Origin: Bathymodiolus thermophilus thioautotrophic gill symbiont
GTDB taxonomy: Bacteria > Pseudomonadota > Gammaproteobacteria > PS1 > Pseudothioglobaceae
Direction: 5' to 3'
NCBI RefSeq assembly: GCF_003711265.1
Contig: NZ_CP024634.1
Location: 434,001-498,000 of the forward strand
Length of the DNA stretch: 64,000 nt
A program made the translations under genes and the position numbers. Under the pieces are notes generated by a model. It saw only the letters and a program-made list of their open reading frames with translations. It was not told the origin of the DNA and ran no database searches. Below, piece by piece: positions 24,130 to 33,550 of the stretch. Position 1 is the stretch's first letter. Each line of letters opens with the position of its first letter.

Positions 24130-25941
24130 ATGATTAATTCTTTGGTTGCCTATAAAGGCAAACCTGCACGCATTGCTAACACTGTTGAAAATAAGTTTGA
24201 GTTAGAATTTGCGGATGGTGCAACGCTTAAAGTTCGAGAAAAAGACTTTAGATTTATTCATCCTGAATTTATGCAAGTTATTGTTGATTGTCCGCAGGCA
24301 GATCTTTCTGTGTTAGTGGATTTTCAAGAAGAAACACTGAGTTTGCAAGACATTACTGAGTGGTTATTTAATGATTTTACAGCGCAAACGGCTTGGTGTA
24401 CTTGCTTGCTGGTCGAAGATGGATTGTATTTTTATTGGCAGAAAGATGCCGTGTTTGTACGCCCAACAGCACAAGTAGAAAGTGTGCAGGCAAAACGAGA
24501 CAGCGAAAAATTAGCCGCTGAAAATTTAGCACATTGTGTGGATAATATCGCCAAAAACACCTTTGACGAACAAGATGAGCCTTACTTAAAAGAGATTGCC
24601 CGAGTGGCACTCAATCAATCAAAAACTGCCAAAATTCTCAGCCATATTGGCGTAGAAAATTCACCCGAAAGCGCCTATCAATTACTGCTTAAAATACAAT
24701 ATTTTGCACCAAGTTTTAACCCTTATCCAGCGCGTTTTGACATTCCAAAAGACGAAGAAATTGCCGTGCAAGTACCCCCTATTGAACGCCTTGATTTAAC
24801 ACATTTGTCCAGTTATGCGATTGACAATGAAGGCTCAAACGATGCTGATGATGCAATTAGCATTGAGGGCAATACTTTGTGGGTACATGTGGCTGATGTG
24901 GCAAATGTTGTGCCATCAGGGTCAGATTTGGATGTTTATGCCCAACAGCGAGGCGCTAATTTTTACTTACCAGAGACGATTATTCACATGTTACCGACTT
25001 CAGTAACAGACGCCACCGCCTTAGGGGCAAGCGATACCTCTAATGCTCTGTCATTTAGTTTTGAATTTGATGGTGAAAATATTAACAACATTAAAGTAGT
25101 GCAGAGTGTGATTAGCGTTACCAATACCACTTACGAAGAAGTTGATGAGATGTTGGCAGCCAATACTAATGCTGATTTGACCCAGATTAAAGCGATTGGT
25201 GCAGCACATAAAAAATTCCGAGACAGTTGTGGCGCTATTAATTTACACCTGCCCAGTGTGGATGTGAAAGTTATTGATAATAAAGTCTCAATCGCACCCC
25301 AAGCAAGTAGTGCCAGTAGAGATTTGGTGGCTGAGATGATGGTTATGGCAGGGCGCACAATGGCACAATTTACCAGCGATAATTTGATTCCTGTGCCTTA
25401 TGCATTGCAGGACAAAGGAGATTTTTCTGAGGAATTTTTAGCCAACAAAGACACCTTAACACTGAGCGAATCATTTTTAGCAATTAAGAACTTTAAACGC
25501 TCCGCAACCTCAGTAAAGCCACTACTACATTATGGCTTAGGACTGCCAGCCTATTTACGAGTAACCAGCCCAATGAGGCGTTATTATGATTTGTTAGCAC
25601 ACCAGCAAATTATTAATTTTATTACCAACAAACCCATGTTGCCAGTAAGCCGAGTAAAAGAAATTATTGGCTCAGTTAATATGGCACTAGCAAGCGTTGG
25701 CAGAGTCAGCCGTTTTAGCGATGATCATTTCAAATGTGTCTTTTTAATGCAAAATCCACAATGGACAGGCACCGGCGTGGTAGTTGATATTCGAGGTGAC
25801 AAAGCATTATTTATGATTCCTGAATTAGGCATGATGACACAAATTAAGTTTAAAAATCCCCCCAAATTTGATGCAGAAATACAACTGCAAGTAAGTCGGG
25901 TGAATTTGGTGGATAAATCAGCGAATTTCAAGGTAGTTTAA
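24130..25941 (+). CDS. RNB-domain exoribonuclease (RNase II/R family, 603 aa)
   Basis: The catalytic RNB motif is clear: SSYAIDNEGSNDADDAISIEG (about residues 229-249), where the Asp cluster binds magnesium. YAQQRGANFYLPETIIHMLP and LRVTSPMRRYYDLLAHQQI are the conserved downstream RNB blocks. The C-terminus looks like an S1-type RNA-binding domain. It degrades RNA 3' to 5'. At 603 residues it is shorter than E. coli RNase II (644) and far shorter than RNase R. It starts 9 bp after gcvH, and its last 24 bp overlap the convergent lpxH gene. Confidence 0.88.
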   Translation: MINSLVAYKGKPARIANTVENKFELEFADGATLKVREKDFRFIHPEFMQVIVDCPQADLSVLVDFQEETLSLQDITEWLFNDFTAQTAWCTCLLVEDGLYFYWQKDAVFVRPTAQVESVQAKRDSEKLAAENLAHCVDNIAKNTFDEQDEPYLKEIARVALNQSKTAKILSHIGVENSPESAYQLLLKIQYFAPSFNPYPARFDIPKDEEIAVQVPPIERLDLTHLSSYAIDNEGSNDADDAISIEGNTLWVHVADVANVVPSGSDLDVYAQQRGANFYLPETIIHMLPTSVTDATALGASDTSNALSFSFEFDGENINNIKVVQSVISVTNTTYEEVDEMLAANTNADLTQIKAIGAAHKKFRDSCGAINLHLPSVDVKVIDNKVSIAPQASSASRDLVAEMMVMAGRTMAQFTSDNLIPVPYALQDKGDFSEEFLANKDTLTLSESFLAIKNFKRSATSVKPLLHYGLGLPAYLRVTSPMRRYYDLLAHQQIINFITNKPMLPVSRVKEIIGSVNMALASVGRVSRFSDDHFKCVFLMQNPQWTGTGVVVDIRGDKALFMIPELGMMTQIKFKNPPKFDAEIQLQVSRVNLVDKSANFKVV

Positions 25942-26625
25942 TTCGTCGTCAATTTGAATAGCATTACCTTGATCACCCTTCCAATCTCCTAAAACGAAAC
26001 GCGTGTATTGCTCACCGTGGTGTATATTTTGTCGATGTGTGTGCCCGTGAATTAGGTCTGTATTGGGGTATTTTTGCATCAATTTATCGGTTGTTGATTG
26101 GTTGATGTCCATAATTTTATGTGATTTATATTGTTGTGCTTCTATGCTTTTTTTGCGTAATTGCCCACTGAGTTTGAGGCGTGTTTTGTGGGGTAAATGT
26201 AAGAAAATAAACCGAGTGATTGGGTGTTGTAATACGCTTTTTAACTGTTGATAATGCTTGTCATCTGTACACAATTCATCACCGTGTATGAGTATATAAT
26301 CTTGATACTTGGTTTTAAGTAAATACGGTGTATCAAGAAGCACACAGCCTGTTTTTTGAGTAAATTCATTACCCAAAAGAAAATCACGATTACCGCCCGT
26401 GATAAAAACTTTGGTCGTGGCACCCAGTGTTTTTAATGCCAAAATAACATCTGAATAAGCGTTAATAGACAAATCATCACCTAACCAAGTGTTGAATAAA
26501 TCCCCTAGGATAAAAAGTTGATCTGCCTTTGATGCATACACTTGGCAAAATTTGATGAACAAATTGATTTTGTTCGTCTCATCGGGGATAAGATGTAAAT
26601 CTGCAATGAGTAATATGCGTGCCAT
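25918..26625 (-). CDS. lpxH: UDP-2,3-diacylglucosamine diphosphatase (235 aa)
   Basis: Lipid A biosynthesis enzyme cleaving UDP-2,3-diacylglucosamine to lipid X, at the inner face of the cytoplasmic membrane. It is a calcineurin-like metallophosphatase with the full motif series: LIADLHL, LGDLFNTWLGDD, GGNRDFLLG, ILIHGDELC and LIHGHTHR. Length is normal for LpxH. The gene lies 11 bp behind the peptidyl-prolyl isomerase gene on the same strand. Its 3' end overlaps the convergent RNase gene. It shows that the organism makes lipopolysaccharide. Confidence 0.93.
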   Translation of the reverse strand: MARILLIADLHLIPDETNKINLFIKFCQVYASKADQLFILGDLFNTWLGDDLSINAYSDVILALKTLGATTKVFITGGNRDFLLGNEFTQKTGCVLLDTPYLLKTKYQDYILIHGDELCTDDKHYQQLKSVLQHPITRFIFLHLPHKTRLKLSGQLRKKSIEAQQYKSHKIMDINQSTTDKLMQKYPNTDLIHGHTHRQNIHHGEQYTRFVLGDWKGDQGNAIQIDDELNYLEIR

Positions 26626-26636
26626 AGGGTAAATTG

Positions 26637-27380
26637 TTATTTGGCTGGTTTTTTAACTACTGCTTTTTTCTTGGTTGGTTTTTTGGGGGCAGCTTTTTTG
26701 GTGGTTGTTTTTTTAGTAGCAGTTTTCTTGATAACAGCTTTTTTCGCAGTTGCTTTTTTAACAGGTGCTTTCTTGGTAGTCTTTTTAACAGGTGCTTTTT
26801 TAGCGGTCTTTTTAACAGTTGTTTTTTTAACGGCTGTTTTTTTAACAGTCTTTTTAACAACTGCTTTTTTAACAGGTGCTTTTTTCTTGGTTGCCGCCTT
26901 AACAATCGCCTTCTCAACAATAACAGCCTCATCTGGTACATCAGCGTGCATACCGTGATGACCCGTTTTCACCAAATTGATTTTATCAACCACAGCATGC
27001 CCTTCAACCACTTCACCAAACACACAATAGCCCCAGCCATCTTGTGCAGGATAATCTAAAGAACTGTTGTTCGTGGTGTTAATAAAAAATTGTGAACTGG
27101 CTGAATGTGGCATCATGGTTCTTGCCATTGCAATCGTATATTTGGCATTTTTTAAGCCATTTTTTGCCTCATTTTCAATTTCTTTTTTGGTTGATTTTTC
27201 ACTCATATCCTCGGTAAAACCCCCGCCTTGAATCATAAAATTTTTAATCACACGATGAAAAATTGTACCGTCGTAAAAGCCATTTTTGACATAATCTACA
27301 AAGTTTTTGGCAGTAATTGGTGCTTTTTTGGCGTCTACTTCAATGTGAATATCACCCAAGTTAGTTTTTAAGATAATCAT
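26637..27380 (-). CDS. ppiB: Cyclophilin-type peptidyl-prolyl isomerase with histone H1-like Lys-rich tail (247 aa)
   Basis: Residues 1-160 are a cytoplasmic cyclophilin of PpiB type: [16 protein letters not shown], the core SASSQFFIN and [13 protein letters not shown]. No signal peptide. The last 85 or so residues are almost only Lys, Ala, Thr, Pro and Val in PVKKA/TVKKT repeats, like histone H1 or AlgP-type tails that bind nucleic acid. Ordinary PpiB ends near residue 165, so the tail is an addition. It has the short-unit DNA repetition that allows length change. The first gene of a probable operon with lpxH, divergent from rplU. Confidence 0.9.
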   Translation of the reverse strand: MIILKTNLGDIHIEVDAKKAPITAKNFVDYVKNGFYDGTIFHRVIKNFMIQGGGFTEDMSEKSTKKEIENEAKNGLKNAKYTIAMARTMMPHSASSQFFINTTNNSSLDYPAQDGWGYCVFGEVVEGHAVVDKINLVKTGHHGMHADVPDEAVIVEKAIVKAATKKKAPVKKAVVKKTVKKTAVKKTTVKKTAKKAPVKKTTKKAPVKKATAKKAVIKKTATKKTTTKKAAPKKPTKKKAVVKKPAK

Positions 27381-27439
27381 AATTAATGTATTTAAAGAAA
27401 AAATGTAAATTATACCTTTCGTCAGCAGTTGCCTTAGCG

Positions 27440-27445
27440 TATAAT
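27440..27445 (+). promoter_or_regulatory. Likely -10 box for rplU-rpmA
   Basis: A perfect TATAAT lies 36 bp before the rplU start in the divergent spacer between ppiB and rplU. The -35 region at the right distance (TTTCGT) is poor. Confidence 0.45.
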
Positions 27446-27481
27446 TGCCCCTTTTTACGACACATAGACAGGTTTTATATT

Positions 27482-27793
27482 ATGTATGCAGTTATCAAAA
27501 CAGGTGGTCAGCAATTTAGAGTTGAGCAAGGCACAACTCTAAAAGTTGAAAAATTAGAAGTTGAGCCAGGCAAAAGCATTACCTTTAAAGATGTTTTAAT
27601 GGTTGCTGATGGTGATAAAGTTGAAATTGGTTCGCCCCTAGTGGCAAAAGCCAGTGTTGAGGCAAAAGTGATTTCTCAAGGCAAAGGAAAAAAAGTACAC
27701 ATCCTTAAATTCCGTCGTCGCAAGCACTCAATGAAGCAACAAGGCCATAGGCAGTTGTTTACTGAAATTGAAATTATAAAAATTAATTCATAG
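27482..27793 (+). CDS. rplU: 50S ribosomal protein L21 (103 aa)
   Basis: [17 protein letters not shown] is the L21 N-terminus, and [22 protein letters not shown] is the conserved C-terminal RNA-binding part (given here in two overlapping senses of the same stretch). Standard length of 103 residues from the ATG at 27482. An in-frame ATG at 27386 would add 32 residues that are not part of the family. Forms the usual rplU-rpmA pair. Confidence 0.97.
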   Translation: MYAVIKTGGQQFRVEQGTTLKVEKLEVEPGKSITFKDVLMVADGDKVEIGSPLVAKASVEAKVISQGKGKKVHILKFRRRKHSMKQQGHRQLFTEIEIIKINS

Positions 27794-27804
27794 GAGCATA
27801 ACCC

Positions 27805-28062
27805 ATGGCACACAAAAAAGCAGGCGGTAGTACTAATAACGGCAGAGATTCCGTATCAAAACGCCTAGGCGTAAAAAGATTTGGTGGTCAGGTAGTCTTA
27901 GCTGGCAACATTTTAGTTCGTCAAAGAGGGACTAAATTCCATCCAGGCGTTAATGTTCGCAAAGGCAAAGACGACACATTATTTGCCATTGCAGATGGTA
28001 GAGTAACTTTTGCTAAAAAAGGTAAATTTATGCGTCAAACTGTCTCAATTGAAGCGACATAG
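27805..28062 (+). CDS. rpmA: 50S ribosomal protein L27 (85 aa)
   Basis: [20 protein letters not shown] is the diagnostic L27 start; its N-terminus reaches the peptidyl-transferase centre. [20 protein letters not shown] follows. Length is normal. AGGAG lies before the ATG and the gene is 11 bp from rplU. A terminator follows, and obgE, a frequent neighbour, is absent. Confidence 0.97.
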   Translation: MAHKKAGGSTNNGRDSVSKRLGVKRFGGQVVLAGNILVRQRGTKFHPGVNVRKGKDDTLFAIADGRVTFAKKGKFMRQTVSIEAT

Positions 28063-28083
28063 TATTGACCAAGTAAGTTATTT

Positions 28084-28110
28084 AAAAAGCGCCTAATGGG
28101 CGCTTTTTTA
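28084..28110 (+). terminator. Rho-independent terminator of rplU-rpmA
   Basis: The perfect stem AAAAAGCGCC/GGCGCTTTTT with loop TAAT and trailing T run lies 21 bp after the rpmA stop. Confidence 0.9.
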
Positions 28111-28149
28111 TTGGTTAAAATAGTCTTCAATATTTACAAAGGATTCACT

Positions 28150-29079
28150 ATGAAATATGCACTTATTTTTCCTGGCCAAGGCTCTCAATCATTGGGTATG
28201 TTGTCAGATTTAGCAGATAATTTTTCTGTGGTTAAAGATACTTTTGAAGAAGCAAGTGATGCTTTAGGTTTTGACTTATGGGCATTAACGCAAAAGAATC
28301 AAGAGGAACTGAATCAAACACAAAATACACAACCTGCAATGCTGGCAGCAGGTTATGCCACTTATCAAGTGCTGAATGGTGAAATGGATTTATCCCCTAT
28401 TTGCATGGCAGGACATAGCTTGGGAGAATATACAGCATTGGTTGCAGCAGGTGCGTTGCAATTTGGCAATGGCATTCAATTGGTGCGTCAGCGTGCGGAA
28501 CTTATGCAATCTGCGGTGCCTGCTGGTGTGGGCGCAATGGCGGCTATTTTGGGTTTGGATGATGAGACAGTGGTTAAAATTTGTGCTGATTATTCGGGTG
28601 ATGGCATTGTTGAAGCGGTAAATTTTAATGCCAATGGGCAAGTGGTTATTGCAGGTAATAAGGCGGCAGTGGATGCAACTTGTGAGACAATGAAAACAGC
28701 AGGTGCGAAACGCGCTATCGTGTTGCCTGTGAGTGTGCCATCACATTGCTCATTAATGAATGATGCAGCCACAGTATTTGCCAATGCAGTAGAGTCTGTT
28801 CGTTTTAAAATGGGTGTTGTTGATGTGTTGCACAATGTTGATGCGACTAAGGCGGCTAATGTTGATGAAATAAAAGCTAAGATTGTGGCGCAATTACACA
28901 AACCCGTCTTATGGACTGGCACAGTGCAGACAATGGCAAATATGGGTGTGGAAAAATTGATTGAATCGGGTCCAGGTAAGGTGCTTACCGGCTTAACCAA
29001 AAGAATCGAAAAATCATTAAGTGCAAATGCTGTGTTGGATTCAGCCAGTGTTACAACAATTTTACAGGAGATTAAATAA
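28150..29079 (+). CDS. fabD: Malonyl-CoA:ACP transacylase (309 aa)
   Basis: Loads malonyl groups on acyl carrier protein for fatty-acid synthesis. FPGQGSQSLGML at the N-terminus and the active-site serine in AGHSLGEYTALVAAG (about residue 90) are present. VPSHCSLM carries the catalytic His. The ATG at 28150 is chosen because it gives the family start MKYALIFPGQGSQ with AAAGGA upstream; an in-frame ATG at 28096 sits within the preceding terminator. Its stop overlaps the fabG start (TAATG). Confidence 0.95.
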   Translation: MKYALIFPGQGSQSLGMLSDLADNFSVVKDTFEEASDALGFDLWALTQKNQEELNQTQNTQPAMLAAGYATYQVLNGEMDLSPICMAGHSLGEYTALVAAGALQFGNGIQLVRQRAELMQSAVPAGVGAMAAILGLDDETVVKICADYSGDGIVEAVNFNANGQVVIAGNKAAVDATCETMKTAGAKRAIVLPVSVPSHCSLMNDAATVFANAVESVRFKMGVVDVLHNVDATKAANVDEIKAKIVAQLHKPVLWTGTVQTMANMGVEKLIESGPGKVLTGLTKRIEKSLSANAVLDSASVTTILQEIK

Positions 29080-29825
29080 TGAATAATTTAACAGGAAAAA
29101 TCGTATTGATTACAGGTGCAAGCCGGGGTATTGGACAGGCCATCGCTTTGTCTTTAGGTGCAGCTGGTGCCACTATTATTGGCACTGCAACTAGCGACAA
29201 AGGGGCAGATGCAATAAGCAACACTTTGAGCGAAAAAGGGGTAACTGGCATAGGTATGACACTGAATGTGACCAATAATGAGCAAATTTCTGAGGTTATT
29301 CAATCTATTGTTGACACCTATGGCACAATTGATATTTTGGTTAACAATGCAGGTATTACTCGTGATAACTTATTAATGCGGATGAAAGAAGAGGAATGGG
29401 AAGATATTATTAATACCAACCTTTCCTCAGTTTATAAAATGTCCAAAGCGGTACTGCGTGGAATGATGAAGAAAAAAGCAGGGCGCATTATTTCCATTGC
29501 TTCCGTGGTCGGCGCAATGGGTAATGCAGGGCAAACTAACTACGCTGCTGCCAAAGCAGGTATTATGGGTTTTACCAAATCACTTGCTCGTGAAGTGGGT
29601 TCTCGTGGTATTACTGTCAATACCGTTGCTCCTGGTTTTATTGAAACCGATATGACCAATGCCCTACCTGAAGTGCAAAAAACAGCCTTAGCCCAGCAAA
29701 TCCCTATGAATCGTTTAGGTTCGGCTGACGAAATTGCCAATGCAGTGTTATTTTTAGCAGGAGAGGGCAGTGCCTACATTACCGCTCAAACGCTACATGT
29801 AAATGGTGGTATGTACACGGTTTAG
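29079..29825 (+). CDS. fabG: 3-oxoacyl-ACP reductase (248 aa)
   Basis: SDR-family NADPH-dependent reductase of fatty-acid elongation. The cofactor motif TGASRGIG (about residues 13-20), the NNAGITRDN segment, and catalytic Ser and YAAAK (about 150-158) are all present. Length is typical. Translationally coupled to fabD by a 1-base overlap. The usual next genes acpP and fabF are missing here; a convergent gene on the other strand follows. Confidence 0.95.
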   Translation: MNNLTGKIVLITGASRGIGQAIALSLGAAGATIIGTATSDKGADAISNTLSEKGVTGIGMTLNVTNNEQISEVIQSIVDTYGTIDILVNNAGITRDNLLMRMKEEEWEDIINTNLSSVYKMSKAVLRGMMKKKAGRIISIASVVGAMGNAGQTNYAAAKAGIMGFTKSLAREVGSRGITVNTVAPGFIETDMTNALPEVQKTALAQQIPMNRLGSADEIANAVLFLAGEGSAYITAQTLHVNGGMYTV

Positions 29826-29835
29826 CGTTCCTAAT

Positions 29836-32040
29836 TTAGTTTAAGAGTAATGTAATCTGCTGCGGTGGCAGGCACACTTTATCGCTACACGCTTGTAAAG
29901 TCAATTCAGCAAGGGTAAATCTTTTGTCTTTTAGTGAGAAATTGAGTGTAATTTCCTCATCATATACGGCTAATTTATCTTGACTAAAGCCCAAATTGAT
30001 GTGTTTTGCTGGCGGATAGTTAATCGTTTTTATGTTATCACTAATAAGCTGGGTGGCAATTAAACTTTTTTGTAAAACCTTGTTGGCGTTAATGTGCCAG
30101 CCTTTTTGAATGTTAAGAATGATTTGATTATGGTTGGATTGAATTTTAATTCTGCCATCATACGCATAGACGGTATTTGCCAAAATCCCTTGTTGTTTGT
30201 TGCTATAATTTTTGACAATACTGGCATAAGCACTGGGTTTTTTATGAATTTTTGTGCTGAAACTTAAGAGTAATTGTTGAGCGAGTTGCTGATATTTTTT
30301 ATCTTGAGTGCGAGCAGATAATTTATTAAGTGCGCCATAAGCAACGCCATTGGCATTAAAAATAGCGCCATCGTAAATTTCTTTGTTATTATTAAGGCGT
30401 TTGTTGTTGCTGATTTTGAAGCCAAAATTTTTCTTATCCCAAAAATTGTGAATGGCCTCATCAGTTAATTTTTGCGCTGTTATTAGATATTTCTGATGAC
30501 CAGTTGCATCATACAAATCAATTAATCCATCGACAAAATAAGCGTAATCTTCAAAAATTGCTTGTTGTGAAGTTTGACCCTCAATTTGTACGCGCTGTAA
30601 AGATTGCTGATAAAAATTATCCAGTAAAAAATCAGCCAAATTTTGTGCCACTTTTAAATATTTACTGTCAATTTTGCTAGCAACGACAAATGCTTTTAAT
30701 AATAATGCATTCCATGAAAGCAAAATTTTGTTATCCAACAGAGGCTTTTCACGGCTCTGTCGTACTTGGTAAAGCTTTGCCAATAGGGCGTCAATTTTTA
30801 TAAAATCAGGTGCTTGAATGTTGTTAATATTTTTAAAGTGAATGACAAAATGCCGCTCAAATTCAGTGGTGCTTGACAACTCAAAATAGCGTTGAAATTC
30901 GACAAAATCAGCGCCTAAAACTGCCTTTAATTCTTGAATATCCCAAATAAAAAACAACCCCTCTTCGCCATCACTATCCGCATCAGTAGCACTATAAAAT
31001 CCACCATTTTGCATCTCACGAATGACATAATCTAGCGTTTGTTTGGCAATGCGCCGATAAAGGGGCTTGCGAGTCAGTTGGTAGGCTTTGCTGTAAACCA
31101 AAGCCAATTGCGCCTGATTGTAGAGCATTTTTTCAAAATGTGGAAATAACCAAGCGTTGTCAGTGGCATACCGATGAAACCCGCCACCAACCACATCATA
31201 AATCCCACCACTTGCCATGCTGTCAAGCGTTGTCGTAATAACACTTAATTTATCATCGCTGGGGCGGCGCATTTGCTCATCAATCAACATAAGTAATTGT
31301 GCCTCGTGAGGGAATTTGGGCGCATCGCCAAAACCGCCGTCAAATTCATCAAAAGTTTGGCGTAAATTTTGCACTGCTAATGATTGTAAATTTTGCGGTA
31401 ATTTTGTGGTTGATGCTGTTTTTTCAAGTAGGGCAACTTTAACGCTGGCAACTGTTTTTGTAATGAGATTTTGCTTATATTGCCAAATATTTTGCAGATG
31501 CTTAAGATTGGTAATCAGTGTGTTTTTAGGAAAATAAGTACCCGCAAAAAAACCATCACCTGCTGGCGTTAGCACCACATTTAGTGGCCAGCCACCACTG
31601 CCTGTTAACAATTGAGCAATCCCCATAAAATGACTGTCCACATCAGGCAACACTTCCCTGTCCACCTTAATGGCAATAAAGTTTTTGTTCAGCACCTTGG
31701 CAACGGCTAAATCTTCAAAACTTTCCTCCTCCATCACATGGCACCAATGGCAAGTAGCATAACCAATAGACAAAAATATCAGTTTATTCTGTTGTTTTGC
31801 CAATTTAAAAGCCTCATCATTAAAGCCATACCAATTCACAGGATTGTGCGCATGTTGTAACAAATAAGGGGAATTGGCTAAAATCAAATGATTGGTAAAT
31901 TTGGCCTTAGCATTTTCAAGGTGCCTAGTGCGTGGCTGATAATCTGCATTTTTTTGCTGATAAGCCGCTTGTAAATCTTGATTTGAATGCGCCATAAGTA
32001 GTGTGGGAAAAAGAAAAATGAGTGCTTTAAGGAATGTCAT
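29836..32040 (-). CDS. Secreted thioredoxin-fold DUF255/YyaL-like protein with DsbD-N-like tail (734 aa)
   Basis: A signal peptide ([19 protein letters not shown]) precedes the DUF255 thioredoxin-like domain, whose motif [18 protein letters not shown] (about residues 91-108) holds two redox Cys. An (alpha/alpha)6-barrel region like that of YyaL/SPATA20 proteins runs from about 200 to 600. The last 110 residues are unusual: a beta-rich stretch ending [13 protein letters not shown], which resembles the N-terminal alpha domain of DsbD with its Cys pair. Most YyaL proteins are cytoplasmic and lack both the signal and this tail. A periplasmic thiol-redox role is the likely reading. It is the last gene of the operon led by an ECF sigma factor and overlaps the anti-sigma gene by 4 bp. 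Confidence 0.82.
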   Translation of the reverse strand: MTFLKALIFLFPTLLMAHSNQDLQAAYQQKNADYQPRTRHLENAKAKFTNHLILANSPYLLQHAHNPVNWYGFNDEAFKLAKQQNKLIFLSIGYATCHWCHVMEEESFEDLAVAKVLNKNFIAIKVDREVLPDVDSHFMGIAQLLTGSGGWPLNVVLTPAGDGFFAGTYFPKNTLITNLKHLQNIWQYKQNLITKTVASVKVALLEKTASTTKLPQNLQSLAVQNLRQTFDEFDGGFGDAPKFPHEAQLLMLIDEQMRRPSDDKLSVITTTLDSMASGGIYDVVGGGFHRYATDNAWLFPHFEKMLYNQAQLALVYSKAYQLTRKPLYRRIAKQTLDYVIREMQNGGFYSATDADSDGEEGLFFIWDIQELKAVLGADFVEFQRYFELSSTTEFERHFVIHFKNINNIQAPDFIKIDALLAKLYQVRQSREKPLLDNKILLSWNALLLKAFVVASKIDSKYLKVAQNLADFLLDNFYQQSLQRVQIEGQTSQQAIFEDYAYFVDGLIDLYDATGHQKYLITAQKLTDEAIHNFWDKKNFGFKISNNKRLNNNKEIYDGAIFNANGVAYGALNKLSARTQDKKYQQLAQQLLLSFSTKIHKKPSAYASIVKNYSNKQQGILANTVYAYDGRIKIQSNHNQIILNIQKGWHINANKVLQKSLIATQLISDNIKTINYPPAKHINLGFSQDKLAVYDEEITLNFSLKDKRFTLAELTLQACSDKVCLPPQQITLLLN

Positions 32041-32525
32041 AACTGCTTTGTATATTCTATTGTTTTTGGCAATGAAATATCCGTTTCGCTTTCAATCGAA
32101 ATTATTATCAAAGCTCCTTTGAAATTGGCGAGCATAATTTCATTTAAAATGATGTTTTTTACCCCGTCATCAGGCAATTCAGTAACTTTAAAAAATTGAC
32201 CCTTCTTTTTAATCCACAATATACACACTTCATTTTTATCAACCACCATTGGATTGATCGCCTTGATAGACAACTGTTGGTTTTCTAAAGTTGCTTCCCA
32301 ACCAGTGTCACTGGCATTTAGAATCGTGTTAGCGTTGGGCGCTAGTGAAGTGAAAATTATGATTGGAATGAACAAAAATAAGGCATACCAAAGTTTGAGT
32401 GTTTTTTTAATTCTACCCCTAAATCCCAACTCAAGATCGTTGGCAATATTACACCAAACCCGATCTTTTACTTTTTTATCCAAAGGGGCAATGGTATTTA
32501 ACAGCACCAGTTCTTTATGATTCAT
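32037..32525 (-). CDS. Putative RskA-like anti-sigma factor (162 aa)
   Basis: A cytosolic N-terminal segment (1-45), one transmembrane helix ([18 protein letters not shown], about 45-62) and a periplasmic domain with [34 protein letters not shown] and [11 protein letters not shown]. This is the pattern of the anti-sigma-K (RskA) C-terminal domain. No zinc-binding HxxxCxxC motif is seen in the short N-terminus. It overlaps the sigma gene by 4 bp upstream and the thioredoxin-like gene by 4 bp downstream, so all three are translationally coupled. It probably holds the ECF factor inactive until an envelope signal. Confidence 0.75.
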   Translation of the reverse strand: MNHKELVLLNTIAPLDKKVKDRVWCNIANDLELGFRGRIKKTLKLWYALFLFIPIIIFTSLAPNANTILNASDTGWEATLENQQLSIKAINPMVVDKNEVCILWIKKKGQFFKVTELPDDGVKNIILNEIMLANFKGALIIISIESETDISLPKTIEYTKQL

Positions 32526-33055
32526 AAGGCCTCCAAGCAGTTTTTTAGTTTGGGTAGGGCGCGTGCCACCCAGCTTTTAATGGTGTTTTCTGATTTATCA
32601 AAAATTTTGGCAGTTTGCGCATAGGTTTTGCCATGAAAATATTGCATAAAAACTGCATCTCGAACACGGTTATCCAGCGTTTTTAAACAATCAATAATGC
32701 GTTTTTTATTCTCAGCCTGTTCTAATTTTTCCAACAGTTGAATTTGTTCATCATCAATCACACTTAAATCAAAATCATCAGCAATCGGCAGTTGTTTTTT
32801 GCGATAAAAATCAATTGCATAGTTGCGTGCAATCGTTACCATCCAAGTGAGTGGTTGCGATTTTTCTGGGTCGTAGCGTTCAAAATTATGATAAATTTTC
32901 ACAAATACCTCTTGCAAACAATCCTGAGCTAATTGCTCTTGTTTTAAGATACGAAAAATCACCCCATAAAGTTGCGTGGCAGATAATTGATAAATACAGT
33001 GAAAATTTTTATCATTGAGTGGTTGTATAAAATAATAATTAATATTTTCTTTCAT
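32522..33055 (-). CDS. ECF-type RNA polymerase sigma factor (about 177 aa)
   Basis: Region 2 is seen in LAQDCLQEVFVKIYHNFERY and LTWMVTIARNYAIDFYRKK, and region 4 in NRVRDAVFMQYFHGKTYAQ followed by KSENTIKSWVARALPKL, which is the helix-turn-helix. It directs transcription of a small regulon, probably including this operon. Start choice is uncertain: the frame is open up to 33112, where the first ATG lies within a MITE-like repeat. The ATG at 33055 (MKENINYYF) gives a more usual N-terminus, though its Shine-Dalgarno (AAAGGA) is rather far. A TATAAT hexamer lies 7 bp before it. Followed by its anti-sigma factor with overlap. Confidence 0.87.
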   Translation of the reverse strand: MKENINYYFIQPLNDKNFHCIYQLSATQLYGVIFRILKQEQLAQDCLQEVFVKIYHNFERYDPEKSQPLTWMVTIARNYAIDFYRKKQLPIADDFDLSVIDDEQIQLLEKLEQAENKKRIIDCLKTLDNRVRDAVFMQYFHGKTYAQTAKIFDKSENTIKSWVARALPKLKNCLEAL

Positions 33056-33099
33056 AAAATCATTATACGATTCCTTTGCAAAATTGTTGCAACTAATTA

Positions 33100-33253
33100 G
33101 AGACCTTTGCATAAATATAAATAATCATCAAGAATCCACTTTTCACCCACTTGGTAATTTTTTAAACTCAGCTTTAGCCTTGATAGGACAAGGTTTAAGA
33201 AAATCACCAAGTGGGCAAATTTTGCTAATCATCCATATTTATGCAAAGGTCTC
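33100..33253. repeat. MITE-like repeat, family A, upstream of the ECF sigma gene
   Basis: A full palindromic copy runs from GAGACCTTTGCATAAATAT to ATATTTATGCAAAGGTCTC. It lies about 45 bp in front of the likely sigma-factor start, and its outer repeat supplies an in-frame ATG to that gene. Confidence 0.85.
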
Positions 33254-33550
33254 TATTAATTAAAAAGATTCGCACATCATCTTTTTCAATTAGAAGAGTA
33301 AGGGGATTTATTAGAGCGTGTTTATTTTAATACAAGTAACCTTGGGTGTTAAGAGAGGCAATGTTGGCAAATGCCTCCATCCAAAGGACGCTCATTTAAA
33401 TTGGTTTTTTGGCAAACTGAGCCAAATAATTAACATAATCTTTGTATAATACAGAGGTCTTAAAGGGAAGAAGTATAAAAAAATATAGGCTCACTAAGCT
33501 GGTGTGCACTTTATACTTTGTTTTTAATGTGAAAATTGTAAGGAAAAACC
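33254..33550. other. Intergenic spacer ahead of the rhodanese gene
   Basis: About 300 bp with no gene-like frame. It contains TATAAT at 33446-33451 as a possible -10 element, about 100 bp before the rhodanese start, and AAGGAAAAACC as its ribosome-binding site. Confidence 0.45.

Noticed and set aside
26634-27059. Phe/Leu/Ala-rich open frames on the plus strand opposite the Lys-rich tail
   Set aside because: They exist only because AAA/AAG-GCT repeats read as Phe/Ser/Leu on the other strand.
27386-27481. N-terminal extension of rplU
   Set aside because: The extension covers the likely -10 box and is not part of the L21 family.
28096-28149. N-terminal extension of fabD
   Set aside because: It starts inside the rpmA terminator; the family start is at 28150.
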